From Delftia sp. PS-11 (GTDB lineage: Bacteria; Pseudomonadota; Gammaproteobacteria; Burkholderiales; Burkholderiaceae_C), in contig NZ_JACSYA010000018.1 of assembly GCF_029870285.1 (NCBI RefSeq), positions 43,297 through 107,296 of the forward strand: a stretch of 64,000 nt of DNA. The letters are read 5' to 3'. Positions 38,238 through 46,008 of this stretch are shown here, one piece after another. The number at the start of each line of letters is the position of its first letter. The first letter of the stretch is position 1. The notes below the pieces were generated by a model. The model saw only the letters and a list, made by a program, of their open reading frames with translations. It was not told the origin of the DNA and ran no database searches. The position numbers and the translations under genes are program-made.

Positions 38238-38696
38238 ATGAATAAGCCCAGAATAAAAGAAATAATTGAAAATATTGAAGAAATTCTAGAGATAGAAAAT
38301 AAAGATTTTAAATATGTACTAAATATTTATTATGAATATATAAAGAAGAAGCTTGAAAATAATGAATTTAATTCTTATGCAAGCGAAAATTGCATAGAAT
38401 TATTTTCATGCAATTTTTGGTTGTTAGAGAAAAATTCAAAAGGACTCATGACTTCTGATGAAATAATTTCAGAAAAAGTCAGGCTTATTAATTTAAAAGA
38501 AAAATCTGAAGAGAATTTCTCAAATCTCATTCAGTTACTGTTAACAGGTTTGGCCACTAAGGAAGGCATGTTAAATTATAGCAACTATGAAGAATATTTG
38601 TCCGTTGACATGCTTGAAATATCAGTTGTTTCATTGAGAAACTTCAATATTAAATTCGCAGAAGATTTTTTGATTTTTTGCAAAACTCATAAATAA
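38238..38696 (+). CDS. Probable immunity protein of the orphan deaminase cassette
   Basis: A 152-residue AT-rich gene 6 bases after the orphan toxin stop. It is a paralogue of the immunity candidate at 36795: both begin with a KPxIK motif, keep an ExENxDF segment, and share the LLLTGLATKEGML / NYEEYLSVDML region. The divergence between the two immunity proteins parallels that between the two toxin tips, which argues for specific pairing. It may be expressed from its own promoter to protect against sister cells that still use the second tip. Confidence 0.7.
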   Translation: MNKPRIKEIIENIEEILEIENKDFKYVLNIYYEYIKKKLENNEFNSYASENCIELFSCNFWLLEKNSKGLMTSDEIISEKVRLINLKEKSEENFSNLIQLLLTGLATKEGMLNYSNYEEYLSVDMLEISVVSLRNFNIKFAEDFLIFCKTHK

Positions 38697-38746
38697 AATC
38701 CAAATTTAATATCATCACACATGATAATCAAGAGAAATTTTTAAAA

Positions 38747-39163
38747 ATGAATCACAATATTATTAATTTAAAAAATAATTATCCTTTTATGTTTTCAGAA
38801 GGCGCTGGTGAAAATAAAATTCAGGAACTGATTGAAATTTATCACGACCTATTATCATCACAGTATCAAGAATTCTTGAGATTTTCCGGAGGCGCAGTAA
38901 TAGGCGCATACCCTGTGTATGGAGTGAGCTCTGTTGATTTAATGGATGCGCATTTCAACACAGCGAATAAAGTCACAAAGAAATATGAAGAGGACGGTAT
39001 GATTGAGAAAGGTCGATTTTTGGTGATATCTGAAAATCATGCTGGAGATCCAATATATCTTAATCTAGATGGATCTGTTGTAGAGTCTTCTCATGACGGT
39101 TTTCAATATAAATCATGGGAAAATTTCAACGAATTTATCAAATGTTGTGCTGGTAAATCCTAG
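38747..39163 (+). CDS. SUKH (SMI1/KNR4-like) immunity protein
   Basis: A 138-residue protein of SMI1/KNR4 (SUKH) type, the commonest immunity superfamily for nuclease and deaminase toxins. The pattern is SSQYQEFLRFSGGAVIGAYPVYGV, then FLVISENHAGDPIYLNLDGSV and the closing WENFNEFIKCC. It is unrelated to the two immunity proteins before it, so it presumably neutralises a toxin no longer encoded here. ATG 38747 lacks a strong ribosome site. Confidence 0.72.
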   Translation: MNHNIINLKNNYPFMFSEGAGENKIQELIEIYHDLLSSQYQEFLRFSGGAVIGAYPVYGVSSVDLMDAHFNTANKVTKKYEEDGMIEKGRFLVISENHAGDPIYLNLDGSVVESSHDGFQYKSWENFNEFIKCCAGKS

Positions 39164-39329
39164 AGCATATTAGGCAATTTGAAAAATTCTCATTTACAAC
39201 AAGCACTTACGCCAGTTTCTACAAATTTAGAATCATAGAATTTATTAATCAAGCTAAAGAATTGCAAAAAATTAAAAATAGCTGAGAAAAACAGCATCAA
39301 AAAACTATTTATTATTAATATATCGACAA

Positions 39330-39809
39330 ATGAGCAGCATCAACTCTCTAATGTCAAGCTATCAGAGAGAAATGAAAAATATAGGAGAAATAATCGGCAC
39401 TACATCTCCAAACAAAATTATTAAAGAAAGTAAAATTTATGCGATTGATGGAGTTACGAGACACAATATAAGCCCAATGCTAATTGACAGATTTATCTTC
39501 TGCGATAGATGGGATGAATTTTATCTTTCGCAAAATATGCTTTCTTTGGATGAGATAAATTCTTTCCCATACGATGCGAAACTGACAGAGTGGATAAATC
39601 TAAGAAAAGAAAATTGGGATCATGTCCCACCTAAAAGCATAGGCGATTCTCTTTGCTCTATTTTTTCTTTCAATCCTTATGAGCTGGAAGAGATATATCT
39701 TGACTGGAGCGAGTGCAGAGAAGAACCAACCATTTGGCATTGTTTGCAATCCGATTATTATAAATATAATAATCTAGAGGAGTTTTTCATAGAAATATCA
39801 AAAATATAG
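39330..39809 (+). CDS. Unknown AT-rich gene, probable orphan immunity protein
   Basis: A 159-residue soluble protein without a family I can name. The C-terminal EPTIWHCLQSDYYKYNNLEEF recalls the closing strand and helix of SUKH-like proteins, but the glycine-rich core is not obvious. It lies in the immunity graveyard behind the RHS gene. Its stop codon sits directly on the border where RHS-core DNA resumes at 39810, so it was probably once part of an RHS toxin-immunity unit. Confidence 0.5.
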   Translation: MSSINSLMSSYQREMKNIGEIIGTTSPNKIIKESKIYAIDGVTRHNISPMLIDRFIFCDRWDEFYLSQNMLSLDEINSFPYDAKLTEWINLRKENWDHVPPKSIGDSLCSIFSFNPYELEEIYLDWSECREEPTIWHCLQSDYYKYNNLEEFFIEISKI

Positions 39810-40224
39810 GGCAGCGAGCAACGCTTTGCCTACGACCCGGCAGGCCGCCTGATTGCACACCAGGACCCGCTGGGGCAAAACACCCGCTACCAGCTCGACG
39901 CCTACGGCAACCCGCTTGCACGCACCAACGCCCTGGGCCACAGCCTGCAGTACGCATACGACGGCTTTGGCCGCCTGACGCGCCTCACCAACGAAAACGG
40001 AGCCCACTACCGCTTTGCCTGGGATGCACAGGATCGCCTCCTGGCCGAACAGGGCTTTGATGGCCGGCGCCTGGACTACCGCTACAACCGTGTCGGCCAC
40101 CTGCTGGAAATGGTTGACGGACTGCCGCAGGGCGCCGCATGGATGGGGCATGACCCAGCGGCCATCCGCACCTGCTACCAGCTCGCCCCCCCTGGGCCAC
40201 TTGCTGGCCAGCCAGGCCGCACCC
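39810..40224 (+). pseudogene. RHS core fragment with internal deletion
   Basis: The segment is a near-identical copy of two parts of the intact rhs gene: 34192-34563 and 34960 to about 35004. The joint is at GCTACCAG (40174-40181), which occurs twice in the parent (34556-34563 and 34952-34959). Deletion between these repeats removed 396 bases, an in-frame 132 codons. There is no start, and homology stops at about 40224. It is the tail-end scar of the toxin locus and could serve as a recombination partner for the active gene. Confidence 0.85.
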
Positions 40225-40426
40225 TCTGAAGAAGTGGTGTCAGCCACATGAAGGAACCACGGGAAAAGCCTGCCCCACATAGCACGCCGCTCCAGACCCC
40301 GGCAAGCCTGAGCCTGCACAGACAGGGGAAAGCATCGAGATGGCATGCAAACCTTTTCTATCAAAGGCAGGCCGCTATCAAAACAGGATTGATTTGTTGC
40401 AAGTTTGATACAAAATAAAGCTAAAA

Positions 40427-40445
40427 GAAATCATTCTCATTTGCA
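40427..40445 (+). promoter_or_regulatory. Fur-box-like operator before the TonB receptor
   Basis: The sequence GAAATCATTCTCATTTGCA resembles the beta-proteobacterial Fur consensus (imperfect palindrome of TGATAATNATTATCA type; its reverse strand reads GCAAATGAGAATGATTTC). It lies about 130 bases upstream of the receptor ATG at 40578, within an AT-rich patch (40380-40450) that is likely to hold the promoter. Iron-dependent repression is inferred. Confidence 0.6.
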
Positions 40446-40577
40446 ATCTAAAATTCAATGCCGCCGTGCTGCCACAGCTGCGCGCTGGCTGCAGCCACGC
40501 TCTGCAGCGTCTTGTCCAAGCTGGCAGGCCTGGCACGCGCCATCGCCACCATTTCAATGCTTTCCGGAATACCGACC

Positions 40578-42734
40578 ATGCCTCTCCACAGACTTGCGCG
40601 CACAGCGCTTGCACAGGCGGCGCTGCTCGCGCTGTGCGGCACTGCCCACGCGCAGACTGCATCCGCCCAGGCTGAAGCCACCCTGGCCCCTGTCAATGTG
40701 AACGCGGCCACCGAGCCTGAAAACCCCACTGGTCCGGTGGTGGGGTTCACCGCCAAGCGGGCGGTATCGGCCACCAAGACCGACACGCCGCTGATCGAGA
40801 CGCCCCAGGCCATCAGCGTGGTCACACGCGACCAGTTCGAGGCCCAGGGCGTGCAGACATTGCGCCAGACCACGGCCTACAGCGCCGGTGTGGTCTCCAA
40901 CTATTTCGACAGCCGCGTGGACAGCTTTTCTGCACGGGGCGGCACGGTCAGCCAGTACCAGGACGGGCTGCTGCGCACTTACGGCACCTACAACACCACA
41001 CGCCCCGACCCCTACACGCTGGAGCGTGTCGAATTCCTGCGCGGCCCCTCGTCCGTGCTGTACGGCCAGGGCAGCGTGGGCGGTGTGCTCAACCTCACCA
41101 GCAAGCGCCCGCAGGCCGAACCGCTGCGCGAAGTGCAGGTGCAACTGGGCAACTACGGACGCAAGCAGATTGCTGCCGACATGACCGGGCCGCTCACTGC
41201 GGATGGCCAGTGGCTGTACCGCCTGGTGGCCGTGGGCCGCGAAAGCGGCACCCAGGTGGACCATGTGAATGACGACCGCCTGGTCATCGCCCCGAGCCTG
41301 ACCTGGAAGCCCAGCGCCGACACCTCGCTGACGCTGCAGGCGCTCTACCAGAAGGACAAAAGCGGCTCGCTGATCGGCTTCTTCCCCTGGCAAGGCACGC
41401 GCCTGCCCAGCCGCTATGGACAGATTCCCACCAGCACCTTCATCGGCGAGCCCGGCTGGGATGCCTTCGATACCGAAAACACCTCCTGGGGCTATCTGTT
41501 CAGCCACCGCCTGAACGCCGACTGGACGCTGCGCCAGAACCTGCGCCGCACCATCAGCAATGTGGACTACCGCACCATCTACACCAGCTTTGCGGCCAAT
41601 GCCGCGCTGGGCCGCCCTGCCCGGCCGGTCTTCAATGCAGACAGCCGCTCCGTCTACCGCGATGCGGCATGGCAGGTCAACGGCGGCCGCATGCTGCTGA
41701 TCGACACCCAGCTGGAAGGCCAGCTGCGCTGGGGCGGCGCCGAGCATACCGTGCTGGCAGGCATGGACGCGCAGCGCAACAGCACCAGCCAGTCCACCTG
41801 GCGCGGCCTGACGGCTGCCTTCGATGTCTACAACCCGGTCTACGGCAACTTCACGCCGCCCACGGCATCGCAGCTTGCGCGCCAGCCGGATGTGGTGCAA
41901 AAGCAGCTGGGCTTTTACCTGCAGGACCAGATCAAGTGGGGCCGCTGGACCGCCACACTGGGATTGCGCCGTGACAGCGCCCAGACCGACACCGTGGGCC
42001 GCCCGGCAGCCGCCGTGGACGAGAGCGCATGGACCAAACGCGCAGGCGCCACCTACCAGATGGATGGCGGCTGGGCCCCCTACCTGGGCTACTCCGAGTC
42101 GTTCCAGCCCCTGGGCGGCGTGGACGTGTACGGCACGCCCTACAAGGCACAGCGCGGCGAGCAATGGGAAGCTGGCGTGAAGTGGCAGCCACCGGGCCAG
42201 GGCATCTCGGCCTTTGCGGCCCTGTACACGCTGCGCGAGAAAAACCGCAAGACCACCGACCCCGCCAACCCGCTCAACAGCCTGCAGATCGGTGAGGTCA
42301 AGGTCAAGGGCTTCGAGGCAGAACTGACCGCCAGCCTGGCGCGGCACTGGGATGCCACCCTGGCCTACGCCTATACCGACTCCGTGATCTCGCGCAGCAA
42401 CGGCGGCGACGAGGGCCAGCGCGTGGCAGGCGTGCCGCGCCATACGGCCTCTGCCTGGCTGACACACCGCTTTGCCAGCGAAGGCCGTGGCGGCTGGAGC
42501 CTGGGCGCAGGCGTGCGCTACACCGGCTCTCAATGGACAGGCACAACCTTGGTGGACACCCCTTCGGCCACCCTGCTGGATGCCATGGTGTCCTACGACG
42601 CAGGCCCCTGGCGCCTGGCCTTCAACGTGGTCAACCTGACCGATAAGGTGCAGCTGACCCAGTGCCTGGCGCGCGGCGACTGCTTCTATGGCCAGCGGCG
42701 CACCTTCACGTTGACGGGAACGCACCGGTTCTGA
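40578..42734 (+). CDS. TonB-dependent siderophore receptor
   Basis: A 718-residue outer-membrane receptor. A signal peptide (RLARTALAQAALLALCGTAHA, cut before Q) is followed by the plug domain with ETPQAISVVTRDQFEAQG and LRGPSSVLYGQGSVGGVLNLTSKRP, then a 22-strand barrel ending in the terminal Phe of RTFTLTGTHRF. The style is that of FpvA/FhuE-type ferric-siderophore receptors. The open frame extends to 40458, but the signal peptide sets the start at ATG 40578. A Fur-like box lies upstream. No siderophore synthesis or sigma/anti-sigma genes are adjacent. Confidence 0.92.
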   Translation: MPLHRLARTALAQAALLALCGTAHAQTASAQAEATLAPVNVNAATEPENPTGPVVGFTAKRAVSATKTDTPLIETPQAISVVTRDQFEAQGVQTLRQTTAYSAGVVSNYFDSRVDSFSARGGTVSQYQDGLLRTYGTYNTTRPDPYTLERVEFLRGPSSVLYGQGSVGGVLNLTSKRPQAEPLREVQVQLGNYGRKQIAADMTGPLTADGQWLYRLVAVGRESGTQVDHVNDDRLVIAPSLTWKPSADTSLTLQALYQKDKSGSLIGFFPWQGTRLPSRYGQIPTSTFIGEPGWDAFDTENTSWGYLFSHRLNADWTLRQNLRRTISNVDYRTIYTSFAANAALGRPARPVFNADSRSVYRDAAWQVNGGRMLLIDTQLEGQLRWGGAEHTVLAGMDAQRNSTSQSTWRGLTAAFDVYNPVYGNFTPPTASQLARQPDVVQKQLGFYLQDQIKWGRWTATLGLRRDSAQTDTVGRPAAAVDESAWTKRAGATYQMDGGWAPYLGYSESFQPLGGVDVYGTPYKAQRGEQWEAGVKWQPPGQGISAFAALYTLREKNRKTTDPANPLNSLQIGEVKVKGFEAELTASLARHWDATLAYAYTDSVISRSNGGDEGQRVAGVPRHTASAWLTHRFASEGRGGWSLGAGVRYTGSQWTGTTLVDTPSATLLDAMVSYDAGPWRLAFNVVNLTDKVQLTQCLARGDCFYGQRRTFTLTGTHRF

Positions 42735-42863
42735 GAGGCGCCCTGCCCGGACAGGCGCCAGCGCGAGCGCCTACCGGAGCTTCAACGCAAGCAGGCTGTT
42801 CCTGAGCGCCTCCATCAGCGGCGACCATGCAGCGCCCGGACGCAAACGGCACCTCCATGACCA

Positions 42864-42977
42864 ATGTGGGCGCTGGCAGCAGCCACTGCATCCGCGCAGC
42901 AGACAACAGAGTTCGTCACCAAGGATGTGGCGCGATGGCATGCCCTTGCCAGACAGGCCAGCCTGCCCCTGGACTGA
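42864..42977 (+). pseudogene. Possible C-terminal remnant of a Bug-family (TctC) binding protein
   Basis: In the otherwise empty 333-base stretch 42735-43067 a 37-codon frame ends with EFVTKDVARWHALARQASLP and a stop. The pattern of an acidic/aromatic helix, ARWHALARQA and a final LD is how Bug/TctC periplasmic binding proteins finish. An in-frame stop lies just upstream, so if the match is real only the last 25 or so residues survive. A GC-rich imperfect hairpin at 42737-42760 after the receptor stop could be its terminator. Nothing else is seen in this stretch. Confidence 0.35.
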
Positions 42978-43067
42978 GCACGCCCCCATCGGCGGGGCCC
43001 GGCATGCGCAGAGGGCTTGGAAGCAGGCCAGCGCACCACCCTGCGGCGACCTGAGCAGCGGCGAGCG

Positions 43068-43652
43068 TCAGCTGGCGAAGCGAATGAGGTAGTTGACAAG
43101 TCCGTTGTGCGGGGGCGCACCGGTCTGGCCCTGCTCTGCCTGCGCGGCGTACAGGGGGCTGCCGCGGTAGTCGGGGATCTGGAACAAGCCATCAGCGCCG
43201 CCGTAGTAATAGCCCAGCACGGCAAAAAGCTCGGGATACTGGCTGGCGGCCAGTGTCCTGCCGTCACAGAGCATCCAGCCCTGAGCCTGCATCACGCCGA
43301 TATTGTCGGGGCCGTGGTCTGCGGGCTGCGCCATGGGACCGGCAAATGCAATGACCGAGCCAACAGGCGTGCCGCCAGCGAAGCGGGGCTGGAAAGGCAG
43401 GCTACCGGGCATGGCCGCAAGGCCATTCTGAGCGTTCGGTTGCGGCATGTCATTGCCATAGCCATCGCTGACTCCCACCTGCATGCTGACAGGAAACGTG
43501 AACGGTTGGTTATCTCCCTGGCCGCTGTTTTTGATGACCTGCCAGGCCGCCGCCAGCTCACCGAAATCTGTGGCGACATTCTTCTGGAAGATCACCACCG
43601 ACGAATTGTTCTGATCCTGCGAATTGTTGGTGAACTTGAGTTGAATGCTCAT
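43068..43652 (-). CDS. Phage tail collar domain protein
   Basis: A 194-residue protein with a phage tail collar domain: PVGSVIAFAGPMA, GWMLCDGRTLAASQYPELFAVLGYYYGG and FQIPDYRG are the signature. The start ATG (43652) has AAAGGAAAG upstream. Such short collar proteins occur alone in many bacteria (microcystin-dependent-protein type) as well as in phage tails; no other phage gene is near. The N-terminal half (IQLKFTNNSQDQNNSSVVIFQ) is unassigned. A 15-bp palindrome lies in its upstream region. Confidence 0.82.
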   Translation of the reverse strand: MSIQLKFTNNSQDQNNSSVVIFQKNVATDFGELAAAWQVIKNSGQGDNQPFTFPVSMQVGVSDGYGNDMPQPNAQNGLAAMPGSLPFQPRFAGGTPVGSVIAFAGPMAQPADHGPDNIGVMQAQGWMLCDGRTLAASQYPELFAVLGYYYGGADGLFQIPDYRGSPLYAAQAEQGQTGAPPHNGLVNYLIRFAS

Positions 43653-43709
43653 GGGTCTTTCCTTTCGGCGGCTGATTGCGGCAAGAGCCACTGTAGGCAA
43701 TCCCCACGG

Positions 43710-43724
43710 CCGGTAAATTACCGG
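43710..43724. promoter_or_regulatory. Perfect 15-bp palindrome upstream of the collar gene
   Basis: CCGGTAAATTACCGG is a perfect 7-1-7 inverted repeat placed 58 bases upstream of the collar-protein start (- strand) and 34 bases downstream of the zntB-like stop. It could be an operator or, less likely, a weak terminator; the stem is short and there is no T-run. Confidence 0.35.
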
Positions 43725-43757
43725 GCATTACACCGTCAGGCCCGATGCACCGGATGC

Positions 43758-44801
43758 TCAGTCCCTGTACCGTTTCTTGCGGAACGCCAGCCATGCGGCG
43801 ATGACGGTGAAGGCCACGACGATGGAGACCACGATCCAGAAGCCGTGGGCGTGCTCTGCCAGGGGGATGCCGCCAACGTTCATGCCGAACAGTCCTGCCA
43901 GGATGTTGATGGGCAGGGCCAGCACGGTGACGACGGTCAGCACGAACAGGCTGTTGCTGTTGTCTTCGTTGACGGCAGCGGCCACTTCTTCCTGCAGCAG
44001 TTTGATGCGGTCCTGCAGTGTCTGCATGTCGCGCAGCATGAGCGAGAACTCTTCGCTGGCTGCGGCCAGGCCCCGGCGGTCATCTTCGCCCATCCAGGCC
44101 GGGGGCTGCTGCAGCAGCCGGAACAATGCCGCAGGCTCAGGGGCCAGCAGGCGCTGCAGCCGCACCAGCAGCCGCCGCAGGCGTCCAAGGTGTGCACGGG
44201 GGTGGTGGTAGCGCTGCGCCAGGATGGCGTCCTCGATGCCGTCCACGCGCGCCGTGGTCTCGCGCACCACTTTGACCAGCACGTCGGCCTGTGTGCGCAT
44301 CAGATGCTCCAGCAACTCGGCCGTGCTCGCCGGACTGTCGCCACGACGCACGCCGTCGCGCAGCGCATCGACTGAGCGCAGCGGCTGGGTGCGCGCAGTG
44401 ATGACCAGGCGCTCGTCCAGGCAGATCCACAGGGTGGCAATATCGGCAGACTCGAAGTTGAATTCGAAATTCACATCGTTGAGCACGGCCACCAGCGAGT
44501 CGTCGGAGCGCTCCAGCCGGGTGGAGGTCAGGCCTTCGCTCAACGCTGCATAGAACGCCTCGGGCAGCGCCGCATGGCGCTGCAGCCAGCGCAGGGACTG
44601 GGTGTTGGCCAGGTTGAAGTGCAGCCACACGAAATCCCGGCGGTCCGCAGCAGGCTGTGCACCGTCTGCCGCCAGCCAGTCGGCGGCAGACTGGGCCGTC
44701 ATGGCCTGCGCGCGCTGCCGGGTATCGCAGAAAAAACGCCAGCCGCAGATCAGGCCGGCGTCTTCGTGGGCCTGTGCCAGAGAGGGGGCAGCGTCATTCA
44801 T
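43758..44801 (-). CDS. zntB: ZntB-type CorA-family metal transporter
   Basis: A 347-residue inner-membrane protein. The soluble N-terminal part (DFVWLHFNLANTQSLRWL, ERLVITARTQPLRSVD) and long helical stalk precede two C-terminal transmembrane segments, the first ending in GMNVGGIPL, the CorA-family pore-loop motif in the ZntB form. ZntB moves zinc, probably with protons. The start at 44801 gives the usual length; an in-frame start at 44957 would add 52 unlikely residues. Confidence 0.85.
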   Translation of the reverse strand: MNDAAPSLAQAHEDAGLICGWRFFCDTRQRAQAMTAQSAADWLAADGAQPAADRRDFVWLHFNLANTQSLRWLQRHAALPEAFYAALSEGLTSTRLERSDDSLVAVLNDVNFEFNFESADIATLWICLDERLVITARTQPLRSVDALRDGVRRGDSPASTAELLEHLMRTQADVLVKVVRETTARVDGIEDAILAQRYHHPRAHLGRLRRLLVRLQRLLAPEPAALFRLLQQPPAWMGEDDRRGLAAASEEFSLMLRDMQTLQDRIKLLQEEVAAAVNEDNSNSLFVLTVVTVLALPINILAGLFGMNVGGIPLAEHAHGFWIVVSIVVAFTVIAAWLAFRKKRYRD

Positions 44802-45189
44802 GGATGGTGCAAGCACTTGCTGAAGCAGCCGGCACAGGCCGGGCAAGACAGCCATTTTCGACAGGCCGTATGACACTGGCATGACAGGCGTCACATATCC
44901 GTCACACAAAAATCCTGCACCAATGCCGTCGTGTGCTGTGCGTGGACATGCGCACATGGCAGAGACTTTTCATGCGGGCAGACAGCCTGCAAAAGCGCAT
45001 TGTGCGGGTGACGCATCCCGTGCCCCGATCTTTGCCACCATGACGCATAAAGAAGCGCAAGCGCCGGATTCCTTTCCCCTCGGCACAAACCTTTTATCAA
45101 GAATGGCGATTTCCACAAAATCAGCCAAGACATACGATACTCCCGCATCGGCTATTGAATTTTCAACTGCCATCTCACCAATTCATACC
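44802..45189. other. Intergenic region between zntB-like and amidotransferase genes
   Basis: A 388-base divergent intergenic stretch. The frame of the downstream gene stays open through it, but composition and residue usage look non-coding. The right part (45110-45190) is AT-richer and should hold the promoter of the amidotransferase gene; I see no clear operator. Confidence 0.5.
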
Positions 45190-45912
45190 ATGGACCCACA
45201 CCATATGCATGGCCAGAATTGCATTGCCATTGTTCTTGCTGGAAATACTTACCCGCACATCAGTGAGTCACTGAATGATTTTGACCAATGGATTTCCAAA
45301 GGCCTTGGAACCTCATTGCCGCACCGGGTGTTCGATGCACGCGAAGAGGTGCTGTTGCCGGAGCCTTCGCAGCTGGCTGGCGTGGTCGTGAGCGGCTCGC
45401 ACGCCATGGTGACAGACCGCGAGCCCTGGAGCGAGCGTCTGGCAGGATGGCTCAGGACCTGTATCGAAAGCCGGCTGCCTGTGCTGGGGATATGCTACGG
45501 GCATCAGTTGCTGGCCCACGCCATGGGCGGGCTGGTGGCAGCCCATCCAGAAGGGCTGGAAGCGGGAACGCACACCATCGAGCTGCTTGCGCCAGCGCAC
45601 CACGACCCGCTGTTTTGCACGCTGCCCCCGGTATTCGATGCACAGCTGGTGCATTTCCAGTCCGTGCGCCAGCTGCCCAGCGAAGCGGTCCTGCTGGCAC
45701 GCAGCGCGCACGAGCCGCATCAGGCCTTTCGCATAGGACCTTGCGCATGGGGCGTGCAGTTTCACCCTGAGTTTTCTGCGCAAGCCATGCAGGCCTATCT
45801 GGACCAGATGCAGATTGCAGCAGGCCAGCGTGCCCTGCCGACACCGGAGGCTGCGCGCGTTCTGCGGGCATTTGCCGGCTTCGCCCTGCATCGCCAGGCA
45901 GAGCTGGCATGA
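45190..45912 (+). CDS. Class I glutamine amidotransferase domain protein
   Basis: A 240-residue GATase of class I. The nucleophile Cys lies in LGICYGHQLLAHAMGG and the His/Glu pair in GVQFHPEFS. Similar stand-alone proteins (YfeJ-like, often labelled GMP-synthase-like) hydrolyse glutamine or gamma-glutamyl compounds; the partner is unknown. Start at ATG 45190, or ATG 45205, just before the first strand (NCIAIVLAG). It precedes the sia-like operon by about 100 bases but is probably separate. Confidence 0.8.
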   Translation: MDPHHMHGQNCIAIVLAGNTYPHISESLNDFDQWISKGLGTSLPHRVFDAREEVLLPEPSQLAGVVVSGSHAMVTDREPWSERLAGWLRTCIESRLPVLGICYGHQLLAHAMGGLVAAHPEGLEAGTHTIELLAPAHHDPLFCTLPPVFDAQLVHFQSVRQLPSEAVLLARSAHEPHQAFRIGPCAWGVQFHPEFSAQAMQAYLDQMQIAAGQRALPTPEAARVLRAFAGFALHRQAELA

Positions 45913-46008
45913 CCTGCATGCCCATGGCGGCACAGTGCCATGGACTGCGTCACAAAACTGCCATGCGCGAAAAGTAACATTCGCTCACAGTTTTGTAATC
46001 CGCTTTCC

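Noticed and set aside
42737..42760. Rho-independent terminator after the TonB receptor
   Set aside because: The GC-rich inverted repeat has a bulge and no T-run, so it is only mentioned within the remnant entry.
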